DNA of 47,751 nt, taken from NCBI RefSeq assembly GCF_008923365.1, contig NZ_WBMR01000058.1, positions 1 through 47,751 on the forward strand, written 5' to 3'. How positions within the stretch are numbered: the stretch's first letter is position 1; every line of letters begins with the position of its first letter. Position numbers and translations under genes: made by a program. Shown here one piece after another: positions 23,858 through 32,165 of the stretch. The notes below the pieces were generated by a model. It did no database searches, had not been told where the DNA came from, and worked only from the letters and a program-made list of their open reading frames with translations. Source of the DNA: Actinomadura montaniterrae (lineage in GTDB: Bacteria > Actinomycetota > Actinomycetes > Streptosporangiales > Streptosporangiaceae).

Positions 23858-24685
23858 CTAGGGGAGGTCGGTGACGCGCGTGTAGACGCCGGGATAGCCG
23901 GGCTTGGCGCAGCCGTACGCCCAGGAGGTGAGGGCGACGACGCGGCCGCCCGCCAGCAGCGGCCCGCCGCTGTCGAACTGGCAGGTGTCGGCCTTCGGCG
24001 ACCCGGCGCACGCCATGTCGGACGCGTCGTAGGAGCCGCCGTAGGCCTTCTCGCAGGCGGCGTCGCCGGGCAGCGGCACCTGCGCGGCGCGCAGCCGCGT
24101 GTTGAACCAGTCGGACTCGGACGTGGTGCCCCAGCCGGCCACCACGCCGGTCGCGGCGGACCCGGGGGAGCCGAGCGGGACGGTCGGCCGGTCCACCCGC
24201 CGCGCCAGGGTGAGGACGGCGAGGTCGTGGTGGCTGACCGTCTCGCCCTTGAAGGACGTCTCGCTGTACTCCGGGTGCAGCTTCACGGACTTGACGGACA
24301 CGCTCTCGCCGCCGCCGCCGGACAGGTCGTCGCGGCCGAAGGTGACCTGGAGCAGGCCGGGCACGCCGCGCAGCACCGACACGCAGTGCCCGGCGGTGAG
24401 CAGCTGGTCCGGCTCGATGAGGACGCCGCCGCAGAACTGGCCGGCCGGGCGGACGAAGAAGACCGGCGAGCCGACCGCGGCGAGCCACGGGTAGGAGGCG
24501 GCGGACGCGGGAGCGCCGCCGACCACGGCGGACGCGGGGGACGCGGCGAGGGGCACGAGGGCGGCGCCGAGCACGGCCGCGGCGAGCGCGGCCGTGCCGA
24601 GGGCCCGGCCTGGCGTCGCTCTGCGGGCGCGCGCCCGGCCGGACCGGGGCGCCGCCCCCCGAAGCGATCGGGAGAAGGGGGCCAT
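23858..24685 (-). CDS. Secreted trypsin-like serine protease with altered oxyanion-hole residue
   Basis: A 275-residue S1A protease. The signal peptide (hydrophobic about 28-50) ends at ASA, followed directly by VVGG at 54-57, the trypsin mature N-terminus, so signal cleavage alone may yield active enzyme. The triad is His100 (TAGHC), Asp154 (HHDLAVL) and Ser239 (FDSGGPL). Asp233 at the S1 base predicts cleavage after Lys or Arg. The residue equivalent to chymotrypsin Gly193 is Phe237 (CQFDSGG). The chain stops at VYTRVTDLP, about ten residues before the usual C-terminal helix ends. The start ATG at 24685 has a leaderless-type TACATT upstream. Confidence 0.88.
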   Translation of the reverse strand: MAPFSRSLRGAAPRSGRARARRATPGRALGTAALAAAVLGAALVPLAASPASAVVGGAPASAASYPWLAAVGSPVFFVRPAGQFCGGVLIEPDQLLTAGHCVSVLRGVPGLLQVTFGRDDLSGGGGESVSVKSVKLHPEYSETSFKGETVSHHDLAVLTLARRVDRPTVPLGSPGSAATGVVAGWGTTSESDWFNTRLRAAQVPLPGDAACEKAYGGSYDASDMACAGSPKADTCQFDSGGPLLAGGRVVALTSWAYGCAKPGYPGVYTRVTDLP

Positions 24686-24691
24686 TCCGGC

Positions 24692-24697
24692 AATGTA
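24692..24697 (-). promoter_or_regulatory. -10 element (TACATT) of leaderless protease transcript
   Basis: On the minus strand TACATT is followed by 6 nt and the protease ATG at 24685. It lies in the 17-nt gap after the upstream transporter gene, so the protease may have its own promoter within the run. Confidence 0.45.
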
Positions 24698-24702
24698 TGG
24701 GA

Positions 24703-25659
24703 TCAAGGGAGGGCGCGCACGCCCTTCCGGCGGGCGGCCCGCGCGGGCAGCGCCGCGGTGGCGCCCGGCTCCTCGTACCGCGGGAAGGTCACCAGCGCGA
24801 CCAGCGCCAGCACGAAGCCGCCGGCGCGCAGCAGGAACGGCAGCGCGTCCCGGGGCCACTCCTCGCCGAACAGGACGGTGCTGCTGACGATGAGGTAGCT
24901 GCGGCCGATGACGGTCAGCACGACCGCGACGATCGCGACGCGGCAGCGCTGCAGGGCGATCTGCAACTGCCCGAGCGCGATCGCGGCCAGCCCGAGCGTC
25001 AGGTACGGGTAGGCGGACTCCAGGACGGCGCGCAGGCTGCCGGTGTCGGCGTAGACGAGCGAGATGCCGCGGATGCCGGCCTCGGCGAGCCCCGCGCAGG
25101 CGCCCGCGCCGATGCCGTAGGCGACCCCGGCGAGCTTGCGGGCGTGCCGGCCGCCGGCGCGCCGGTCGCCGACCAGCCACACCAGCCCGGCGATGATCAC
25201 GGCGGGCGCGCAGATCGCGAGCATCGTCCAGGGGGACTCGAGCGTGCCGGCGAGCGTGGCATGCGCCGCCGGGGTGCCGTCACCGGTCGCCGACAGCCCG
25301 ATCAGCACGGTGGCCAGCACGAACAGCGCGACGCTCGCCCACTCCCGGAGGCTCAGCCGCTCGCCGAGGAACCACACGGCGTACCCGACGAGGAACACCA
25401 GGCTGACGGCGAAGATCGGCTGCGCGACGGCGAGCGGCATCTGCTGGAACGCCACCACCTCGTAGCCGAGGCCGAGGAACAGCAGCAGCCCGCCGCCCAG
25501 CCACACCGGGTCGGTGAGCATGAGCCGGGCGACCCGGAACGGGCGGCTTCCCCTGAGCGGCTCCATCCGGCGCGCGGAGACACGGAAGACGAGGAAGGCG
25601 ATGTAGTAGACGGTGGTCGCGATCAGAGCGAGGGCGGCGTAACCCAGGTCGTGACCCAT
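24703..25659 (-). CDS. DMT/EamA-like (NIPA-like) multi-pass transporter
   Basis: A 318-residue membrane protein with about nine or ten hydrophobic helices, starting GYAALALIATTVYYIAFLVFRV. The segments VWLGGGLLLFLGLGYEVVAFQQMPLAVAQPIFAVSLVFLVGYAVWFLGERLSLREW show the drug/metabolite transporter pattern (PLAVAQPI ... LGERL), repeated in the second half (VLTVIGRSYLIVSSTVLFGEEWP). The substrate is unknown. The basic tail RRKGVRALP is cytoplasmic. The ATG at 25659 is preceded by GAGAGG. A palindrome (25777-25788) lies about 118 bp upstream. Confidence 0.8.
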   Translation of the reverse strand: MGHDLGYAALALIATTVYYIAFLVFRVSARRMEPLRGSRPFRVARLMLTDPVWLGGGLLLFLGLGYEVVAFQQMPLAVAQPIFAVSLVFLVGYAVWFLGERLSLREWASVALFVLATVLIGLSATGDGTPAAHATLAGTLESPWTMLAICAPAVIIAGLVWLVGDRRAGGRHARKLAGVAYGIGAGACAGLAEAGIRGISLVYADTGSLRAVLESAYPYLTLGLAAIALGQLQIALQRCRVAIVAVVLTVIGRSYLIVSSTVLFGEEWPRDALPFLLRAGGFVLALVALVTFPRYEEPGATAALPARAARRKGVRALP

Positions 25660-25776
25660 CAGGGGACCTCTCGGCGGATCGGGGGCGGGCGGAACCGGGG
25701 TTCCGCGCGCCTGAGAACCGCCGGAAGTCCAACATGCCGTGTCGGACTCCGTGTGACAAGACCGTGACGCTTGACT

Positions 25777-25788
25777 GATTGATCAATC
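25777..25788. promoter_or_regulatory. 12-bp AT-rich palindrome overlapping the SDR stop codon
   Basis: GATTGATCAATC is a perfect palindrome in an otherwise GC-rich area. It sits upstream of the DMT-like transporter and covers the stop codon of the SDR gene. TGATCA-centred palindromes are common TetR- or GntR-type sites, so it may control the transporter. Confidence 0.4.
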
Positions 25789-26550
25789 GTAGTGACGGCC
25801 CGTGTCGGACGACAGCCGCGCGACCAGCCCGCGCGGCACCAGGCGGGTGAGCGCCACGATCGCCTTGTACTGCGCGCCGGGCACGCTGATCTGCGCGCCG
25901 CGCCGCAGGTCGCGCAGGGCCGCGTCCACGACGTCGGCGTCCTTCAGCCACATGAACTCCGGCAGGCCGGACATGTCCATGCTCGCCCGCTGGTGGAACT
26001 CGGTGTGCGTGTAACCGGGGCACAGCGCCATCACCCGGACGCGCCCGCGCGAGCGGCGCCGAATGTCGGCGGCCACGCCCTGGCTGAAGTTGACCACCCA
26101 CGCCTTCGACGCGCCGTAGGTGCCGCGCGTCGCGAACGCCGCGACCGACGCGACGTTGACGATCCCGCCCCGGCCGCGCTCCAGCATCCCGGGCAGCGCC
26201 GCGTGGGTGAGCCGCAGGACGGCCTCGCAGTGCACCTTCAGCATCGTGATCTCGTCCGCGACCGGCACGTCGAGGAACACGCCGTTGTGCCCGAACCCCG
26301 CGTTGTTGACCAGCAGGTCGACGTCCTTGCGGACGCGTTCCTCGGCGGCGGCGAGGCCCGCCTCGGTGGCGAGGTCGGCGGTCAGCGTCTCGGCGCGCAC
26401 CCCGTACCGGTCGCGGAGCTCGCCGGCGGCCCGCTCCAGCCGTTCGGTGTCGCGGGCCAGCAGCACCAGGTCGAACCCGTCGGAGGCGAGGCGGCGGGCG
26501 AACGCGGCGCCGATGCCCGCGGTCGCGCCCGTGATGAAGGCGGTCGGCAT
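25783..26550 (-). CDS. Short-chain dehydrogenase/reductase (SDR)
   Basis: A 255-residue classical SDR. The cofactor motif TGATAGIG is at 7-14, NNAG at 82-85, and catalytic Ser135 (NVAS), Tyr145 and Lys149 (YGASK) are present. The RR pair after the glycine motif and LARDTERL at the end of strand 2 suggest NADP preference. It lies 22 nt downstream of the flavin monooxygenase gene on the same strand but also has a leaderless-type TAGGCT 7 nt ahead of its ATG. Pairing of a BVMO-type monooxygenase and an SDR suggests sequential alcohol-to-ketone-to-ester chemistry. Confidence 0.92.
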   Translation of the reverse strand: MPTAFITGATAGIGAAFARRLASDGFDLVLLARDTERLERAAGELRDRYGVRAETLTADLATEAGLAAAEERVRKDVDLLVNNAGFGHNGVFLDVPVADEITMLKVHCEAVLRLTHAALPGMLERGRGGIVNVASVAAFATRGTYGASKAWVVNFSQGVAADIRRRSRGRVRVMALCPGYTHTEFHQRASMDMSGLPEFMWLKDADVVDAALRDLRRGAQISVPGAQYKAIVALTRLVPRGLVARLSSDTGRHYD

Positions 26551-26557
26551 GCCTCCG

Positions 26558-26563
26558 AGCCTA
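26558..26563 (-). promoter_or_regulatory. -10 element (TAGGCT) ahead of SDR start
   Basis: On the minus strand TAGGCT is followed by 7 nt (CGGAGGC) and the ATG at 26550. The GGAGG in the spacer is too close to the ATG for a normal Shine-Dalgarno, so a leaderless start is plausible. Confidence 0.4.
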
Positions 26564-26572
26564 ACCCGGCGG

Positions 26573-28030
26573 CTACCGGGCGGTAGCGCGCCGCACCGTG
26601 AAATGCCGCGGGTCGGGGCGGCGGGTCGCGTTGCGGTAGGCGAAGGTGAAGCCGGGCCAGTTGTTGACGACCTTGCCGTCCTCGGTCATGTACCAGCTCT
26701 GGCAGCCCGCCTCCCACACCGTCGCCCGCATCCGCTCCCGCATCTCGCGGGTGAACGCGTCCTGCACGTCGGGCTTCACGTCGATCCAGTCCAGGCCGTG
26801 CCGGCGCAGCGCCTCCACGCAGCCCAGCACGTACCGGAACTGCGACTCCAGCATGTAGATGATCGAGTTGTGGCCCAGGTTCGTGTACGGCCCGTACAGC
26901 AGGAACAGGTTCGGGAAGCCGCTGACGGTGATGCCGAGGTGCGCCTGCGCGCCGTCCCGCCACGCCTCGTTCAGCTCCCGCCCGTCCCGTCCGACGATCT
27001 TCATCGGGGACAGGAAGTCGGTGGACTGGAACCCGGTCGCGTAGACGATCACGTCCACGTCGTAGTGCTCGCGCGCGGTCGCGATGCCCGACGGCGTGAC
27101 GCGCTCGATCGGATCGGTGATCAGGTCGACGTTCGGCCTGCCCAGCGCCGGATAGTAGGTGTCGGACAGCAGGATCCGCTTGCATCCCATCCGGTACCCG
27201 GGGACGAGCTGGCCGCGCAGCGCCGGGTCGGCGACCTGCTCCTCCAGGTGCTTGCGGAAGCCCTTCTCCATGAGCCCCATCAGCTTCGGGTACTTGACGA
27301 AGCCGAGGGCCCGCGACTCGAACATCGCGTAGATCCGGGCGCGGCTCAGCGCGTACGCGCCCGGCACCGTCCGCAGGACGGCCTTCTCCCACGCGCGGTA
27401 CGGCCGGTCCGGCTTGTCGATCACGTACGGCGCGGACCGCTGGAACAGCCGCAGCTCCGCGGCCTCCTTCGCGATCTCCGGCACGATCTGGATCGCGCTC
27501 GCGCCCGTCCCGACCAGCGCGACCCGCTTGCCGCGCAGGTCGGTGCCGTGGTCCCAGCGGGAGGAGTGGAAGCTCGTCCCGGCGAACGACTCGCGGCCCT
27601 CGATCGGCGGGAGCGCGGGCCGGTTCAGCTGCCCGCAGGCCGACACCAGCACCCGCGCGTCCAGCTCGCCGGTCGTCGTGGACACCCGCCACAGCGCCGC
27701 GTCCTCGTCGAACCGCGCCTCGGTGACCTCGGTACCGAACCTGATCTTGTCGAGGACGCCGTACTTGCGGGCGCAGTGCCACAGGTAGTCGAGGATCTCC
27801 GGCTGCGGCGGGAACCGGCGCGTCCAGTCCGTCTTGCGCTCGAACGAGAACGAGTACAGATGGGAGGGGACGTCGCAGGCGGCGCCGGGGTAGGTGTTGT
27901 CGCGCCAGGTGCCGCCGAGGCCCCCGGCCTTCTCCAGGACCACCACGTCGTGGACGCCGGCCTCCCGCAGCCGGATCGCCATCCCGATGCCGCCGAACCC
28001 GCTTCCGATGATCACCACGCTGTGCGCCAT
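26573..28030 (-). CDS. Baeyer-Villiger-type flavin-dependent monooxygenase
   Basis: A 485-residue class B flavoprotein monooxygenase. The FAD site GSGFGG is at 9-14, GGLGGTWRDNTYPGAACDVPSHLYSFSF follows, and the BVMO fingerprint F-x-G-x3-H-x3-W appears at 149-159 (FAGTSFHSSRW). The second dinucleotide motif GTGASA is at 174-179. It would use NADPH and O2 to insert oxygen next to a ketone. The arrangement with a downstream SDR recalls the mycobacterial mymA-type operon, which is an analogy only. It is divergent from the DUF4132 cluster, and the gap carries repeated TGACC/GGTCA half-sites. Confidence 0.92.
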   Translation of the reverse strand: MAHSVVIIGSGFGGIGMAIRLREAGVHDVVVLEKAGGLGGTWRDNTYPGAACDVPSHLYSFSFERKTDWTRRFPPQPEILDYLWHCARKYGVLDKIRFGTEVTEARFDEDAALWRVSTTTGELDARVLVSACGQLNRPALPPIEGRESFAGTSFHSSRWDHGTDLRGKRVALVGTGASAIQIVPEIAKEAAELRLFQRSAPYVIDKPDRPYRAWEKAVLRTVPGAYALSRARIYAMFESRALGFVKYPKLMGLMEKGFRKHLEEQVADPALRGQLVPGYRMGCKRILLSDTYYPALGRPNVDLITDPIERVTPSGIATAREHYDVDVIVYATGFQSTDFLSPMKIVGRDGRELNEAWRDGAQAHLGITVSGFPNLFLLYGPYTNLGHNSIIYMLESQFRYVLGCVEALRRHGLDWIDVKPDVQDAFTREMRERMRATVWEAGCQSWYMTEDGKVVNNWPGFTFAYRNATRRPDPRHFTVRRATAR

Positions 28031-28073
28031 GGGCCGTCCCGAATCTCGTTCTGTACGGTATCCCCGAGCGTAG

Positions 28074-28094
28074 GTGACCGGAAGGTCACTGACC
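28074..28094. promoter_or_regulatory. Three alternating TGACC/GGTCA half-sites in divergent gap
   Basis: TGACC (28075-28079), GGTCA (28084-28088) and TGACC (28090-28094) make two overlapping inverted repeats: GTGACC-GGAA-GGTCAC and GGTCA-C-TGACC. They lie about 15 bp upstream of a -10-like TACCGT (minus strand, 28060 to 28055) for the monooxygenase and 50 bp upstream of the first DUF4132 gene. This is a candidate operator for one or both. Confidence 0.45.
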
Positions 28095-28143
28095 AGACAC
28101 CCGGATCGCCGGTTTTGTCGGTCGCCCCTGCCACCTCACGGCC

Positions 28144-30636
28144 ATGCTCTACGACACCCTCGTGGCGGCGGCGCGCAAGGGCGACGCCCTCGACGACGTC
28201 CGCCTGGCCGCCCTCGACCGCGGTCGCGGGCTCGTCGCCCTGCTCGACCGGGCGCGGAGGAACACCTGGGACGCGGCGAAGGCCCCGGAGGACTACGCCG
28301 CGTTCGCCGCCGAGGACACGGCCGTCCGGGGGGACCTGAACCGGTGGCTGGAAGGCTGCGCGGGGGCCGACGCCAGGGCCGCGCTGCTGGTCCTCATGCT
28401 GGCCGGCTGCCACGACGACGCGCCGCTGTGGCGCCACCAGCGGGACATGTCCCACCTGGCGGCGCGGACGGGCGGCTGGACGCCCGCCGAGGCCGAGGTC
28501 CTGCTGGAGTGCGCCGCCGCCCACCGCGATGGTTCCTGGTTCGGGGACACCCTGCTGATCGCGCTCACCGCCGCCGGAGCGCTCGACGCCGACGGGCGCC
28601 GGGCCGTGGGGCCCGCGCTCCGCCTCGCCCATCAGGCGTTCATGGAGGGCCACATCGGCTCGTACGAGCGTCCGATGATCGCGAAGCGGCTGCGCGCGCT
28701 CCTGGCCGACGTCGGCGACTCCCTCCCGGCAGGGCTGGTCCCGGTCCACGACGCGTGGGCGGCGCCGCTGCGCGAGCGCGCGCGGGAGGCGCCGGAGGTG
28801 GACGTGGCGTCGTTCATCCGGCACCTGGACGGCCTGTCGTCGCCGCGCCCGTCGCAGAAGTGGCGGCGGACGTGCGTGTCGCTCGCGGACGCCGCGGACG
28901 CGCGCGGCGCGGTGGCCGAGTGCCTGCGGATCCTGGCCGAGGGCGAGCCCCTGTGCAGCCGGGAGCACGGCGGCCACGCCGGGTGGGTCGGCGAGCAGTA
29001 CCACTACCATTACCTCGTCCACCAGAACCACGGGGACCTGGCACGCGGCGTCGTCTGGGCGGCGACGCTGACCGGCGGCGCGGAGACGGTGCCGCTGCTC
29101 GGGGCGCTGGCGTTGCGGGCGGGGGCGCCCGGCGGCGACGCCGCGCAGGACCTCAAGCTCGCGGGCGCGGCGATCAACGCGCTGGGCGCCGTCGAGGACG
29201 CCTCGGCGCTGGCGGAGCTCGGACGGCTCCAGATGAAGATCAAGGACCGGGCGCTGCGCAAGCAGATCGGCACCGCCCTGCAGGCCGCCGCGCAACGGCA
29301 GGGGATCACGCCCGAGCAGCTGGTGGAGCGCGGCGTCCCCGCCCACGGGCTCGGCCCGGACGGGACGCTGGAGCGCACGCTCGGCGCGCACGTCGCGCGG
29401 ATCGCGGTCGAGGACGCGGCGACCGTCCGGCTCACGTTCGCCGGCGCGGACGGCCGCGCGTCCCGGACGGCCCCGGCGGCGGTGAAGGACGGGTTCGCGG
29501 ACGAGCTGAAGGCGCTGAAGGCGCTCGCCAAGGAGATCCGCGGGACGCTGTCGGGGGAGCGGGCGCGCATCGAGGCGATCATGTCGGACGGCGCGCGGGC
29601 CTGGCCGTACGGCGAGTGGCGCGAGTACTACCGGGACCATCCGGTCACCGGTGCCGTCGCGCGCGGGCTGATCTGGGAGTTCCAGGGCGAGGACGGCGCC
29701 TGGCGCGCCGCGATGGACGCGCCGGACGGCGAGCCGGTGAACGTCCGGCTGTGGCATCCGGCCCGGGCCGCGCTGGACGAGGTCCGCGCCTGGCGGGAGC
29801 GCGTCATGGACGGCCGGGTCCGGCAGCCGTTCAAGCAGGCGTTCCGGGAGATCTACCTGCTCACCCCGGCGGAGGAGGAGACGGGGACGTACTCCAACCG
29901 GTTCGCGGCGCACATCGTGTACTACCGGCGCCTGTACGCGCTGTTCAAAGAGCGCGGCTGGCAGAGCAACTTCCTGGGCTCCTACGACGGCGGTTACAAC
30001 GGCGAGGCGCGCGGCGAGTTCGGCGGCGGCGCGTGGCGGGCGTGCTTCTACCACGAGCCGGTGGAGGAGGGGTTCGACTACACGCCCGAGTACGCCGCGA
30101 CCGACCAGGTGCGGTTCGAGCGCAGAGACGGCCGCCGCTGGCGGGAGGCACCGCTGGCGGACGTGCCGCCGCTGGTGTTCAGTGAGGCGATGCGGGACGT
30201 GGACCTGTTCGTCGGCGTCACGTCGATCGCGGCCGATCCGTCCTGGGCGGACCGGGGCGAGGACCGGTACACCGCGTACTGGCGGGCGGCGACGTTCGGC
30301 GAGCTGACCGCGAGCGCGGAGGTGCGGCGGGCGGCGCTGGAGCGGATCCTGCCCCGCACGAAGATCGCGGGCCGGTGCGCGCTGGACGGGCGGTACCTGG
30401 TCGTCCGCGGCGACCTGCGCACCTACAAGATCCATCTGGGCTCGGGGAACATCCTGATGGAGCCGGACGGCGCGTACCTGTGCATCGTGCGGGGCGGCCG
30501 CACGGGCGGCGGCACGGTGTTCCTGCCGTTCGAGGACGAGCGGCTCTCGCTGATCCTCAGCAAGGCGTTCCTGCTGGCCGCCGACGCGAGGATCACCGAC
30601 GAGGCGATCCTGCGCCAGCTGTCACCGGCACGATGA
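28144..30636 (+). CDS. DUF4132-domain protein, copy A (helical N-terminal region)
   Basis: An 830-residue cytosolic protein. Residues 1-390 are a helical, HEAT-like region (LRLAHQAFMEG..., RALRKQIGTALQAAAQRQGITPEQL). The DUF4132 core begins near 400 (LVERGVPAHGLGPDG) with LKALAKEIRGTLSGERARIEAI, GEWREYYRDHPVTGAVARGLIWEF, WHP at 537-539, RQPFKQAFREIYLLTPAEE from 560 and TGTYSNRFAAH. The C-terminal block has FSEAMRDVDLFVGVTSIAADP from 679, ILPRTKIAGRCALDGRYLVVRG, RTYKIH at 759-764 and FLPFEDERLSLILSKAFLLAAD from 793. The domain occurs in E. coli YehI and MolR-like proteins; I know of no defined activity. It is the first gene of a four-gene set with two more paralogues downstream. Confidence 0.85.
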   Translation: MLYDTLVAAARKGDALDDVRLAALDRGRGLVALLDRARRNTWDAAKAPEDYAAFAAEDTAVRGDLNRWLEGCAGADARAALLVLMLAGCHDDAPLWRHQRDMSHLAARTGGWTPAEAEVLLECAAAHRDGSWFGDTLLIALTAAGALDADGRRAVGPALRLAHQAFMEGHIGSYERPMIAKRLRALLADVGDSLPAGLVPVHDAWAAPLRERAREAPEVDVASFIRHLDGLSSPRPSQKWRRTCVSLADAADARGAVAECLRILAEGEPLCSREHGGHAGWVGEQYHYHYLVHQNHGDLARGVVWAATLTGGAETVPLLGALALRAGAPGGDAAQDLKLAGAAINALGAVEDASALAELGRLQMKIKDRALRKQIGTALQAAAQRQGITPEQLVERGVPAHGLGPDGTLERTLGAHVARIAVEDAATVRLTFAGADGRASRTAPAAVKDGFADELKALKALAKEIRGTLSGERARIEAIMSDGARAWPYGEWREYYRDHPVTGAVARGLIWEFQGEDGAWRAAMDAPDGEPVNVRLWHPARAALDEVRAWRERVMDGRVRQPFKQAFREIYLLTPAEEETGTYSNRFAAHIVYYRRLYALFKERGWQSNFLGSYDGGYNGEARGEFGGGAWRACFYHEPVEEGFDYTPEYAATDQVRFERRDGRRWREAPLADVPPLVFSEAMRDVDLFVGVTSIAADPSWADRGEDRYTAYWRAATFGELTASAEVRRAALERILPRTKIAGRCALDGRYLVVRGDLRTYKIHLGSGNILMEPDGAYLCIVRGGRTGGGTVFLPFEDERLSLILSKAFLLAADARITDEAILRQLSPAR

Positions 30637-30686
30637 TCCTTACCGAACGGCCCGGCCGGGGCGGCGGGATCTGCCAAGATCGCGAC

Positions 30687-32165
30687 ATGTTCGACGACCT
30701 CCGGGCGCACCTCACCGCGCTCGACGGCCCGTGGCCCACGAAGAAGTGGCCCACCAGGAAGCGGCCCGCAGCGGCGTGGGCCGGACCCGCGGCGCCCCCG
30801 GCCCCGCCGCCGCCCTCCGACGACGGCGTGCCCGACGTGCCCGCGCACGGTCTCGGCGGGGACGGGTCCCTCGCCCGCGACGTCGGCGGCTACCAGGCCG
30901 TCCTCGCGATCGAGGACCCGCTGACCGTGCGGCTGACCTATGTCGGGTCGGACGGGTACCCGCTGCCGACCGTCCCCGGTGCGCTGAAGGTCCCGCACGC
31001 CGCCGAGATCAGGGAGCTGAAGGCGCTCGCGAAGGGCGTGCGCGGCACCCTCGCGGACGAGCGGGACCGCGCCGAGGCGCTGATGGCGGGGGACGGCCGG
31101 TCCTGGGGGCACGGCGCGTGGCGGCGCGAGTGGCTCGACCACCCGGTGAGCGGCGCCGTCGCCCGCGGCCTGATCTGGGAGTTCCAGGACCCGGACGGGA
31201 TCTGGCACGCGGCGACGCCCGGCGAGGACGTGCTCGTGACGGTGGACGGCCGGGCGCTGCCCGTCCCGGCGGACGGCGCGCGGGTACGGCTGTGGCATCC
31301 GGCGCGGGCACGGCCCGCCGTGGTGCGGGCCTGGCGCGACTTCGTGATCGACAACCGGATGGTGCAGGCGTTCCGGCAGGCGTTCCGGGAGGTCTGCGTG
31401 CTTGGCCCCGACGAGGCGGGCGCGGCCCGCTCGGACCGGTTCGCGGGGCACATCGTCCGGTACGCGCGGCTGCGGGAGCTGTTCCGGGAGCGCGGCTGGC
31501 GGCCCGACCACCGCGGCAGGCTGCACGGCGGCGCCCCGGCGGCGGCGCGGCGCGTCCTCGACGGCGGGTGGCGCGTGGTCCTGCGCTACGACCCGGCGGA
31601 GGCGGCGGGGCAGGGGGACCACGTCGTCACCGGGCACGTGCGGTTCGAGCGGCGGGACCGCCGGCACTGGAGCCGGGCGGGGCTCGCCGACGCGCCGCCG
31701 CTGGTGTTCAGCGAGGCGATGCGCGACGTCGGCCTGTTCGTGGACGCCGCGTCGATCGCCGCGGACCCGGACTGGCCGGACGGCGAGGACCGCCACCACC
31801 TGCACTACCGGCGGGAGGCGGCGTTCGGCCGGCCGGGCGCGGCGGCGGAGGTGCGGCGGGCGGCGCTGGAGCGGATCCTGCCCCGCACGAAGATCGCCGA
31901 CCGGTGCGCGCTGGACGACCGCTTCCTCGCCGTGCGGGGCGAGCTGCGCACCTACCGGATCCATCTCGGCACGGGGCACGTGCGGATGGAGCCGGAGGGG
32001 GCGCTGCTGCGGATCGTGCCGGCGCGCCGCAAGGGGCAGTCGGGGCTGTTCCTGCCGTTCGAGGACGAGCGGCTGTCGCTGATCCTCACCAAGGCGGTGC
32101 TGCTCGCCGCCGACCACAAGATCGCGGACGAGTCGCTGCTGCGGCGGATCAGGACGGGGGTCTGA
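30687..32165 (+). CDS. DUF4132-domain protein, copy B (short, divergent)
   Basis: A 492-residue paralogue of its neighbours lacking their large helical N-terminal region. Instead, a short helix and a Pro/Ala-rich linker (about residues 15-50) lead into the core (VPAHGLGGDGSLARDVG). WHP is at 203-205 and RTYRIH at 421-426. Several otherwise constant blocks have changed: RQPFKQAFREIYLL is VQAFRQAFREVCVLG, TYSNRFAAH is ARSDRFAGH, and GSGNILMEPD is GTGHVRMEPE. I chose the ATG at 30687 (MFDDLR), because a -10-like CAAGAT lies 6 nt upstream. The upstream in-frame ATG at about 30633 is possible. It may be a regulatory or degenerate partner of A and C. Confidence 0.8.
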   Translation: MFDDLRAHLTALDGPWPTKKWPTRKRPAAAWAGPAAPPAPPPPSDDGVPDVPAHGLGGDGSLARDVGGYQAVLAIEDPLTVRLTYVGSDGYPLPTVPGALKVPHAAEIRELKALAKGVRGTLADERDRAEALMAGDGRSWGHGAWRREWLDHPVSGAVARGLIWEFQDPDGIWHAATPGEDVLVTVDGRALPVPADGARVRLWHPARARPAVVRAWRDFVIDNRMVQAFRQAFREVCVLGPDEAGAARSDRFAGHIVRYARLRELFRERGWRPDHRGRLHGGAPAAARRVLDGGWRVVLRYDPAEAAGQGDHVVTGHVRFERRDRRHWSRAGLADAPPLVFSEAMRDVGLFVDAASIAADPDWPDGEDRHHLHYRREAAFGRPGAAAEVRRAALERILPRTKIADRCALDDRFLAVRGELRTYRIHLGTGHVRMEPEGALLRIVPARRKGQSGLFLPFEDERLSLILTKAVLLAADHKIADESLLRRIRTGV

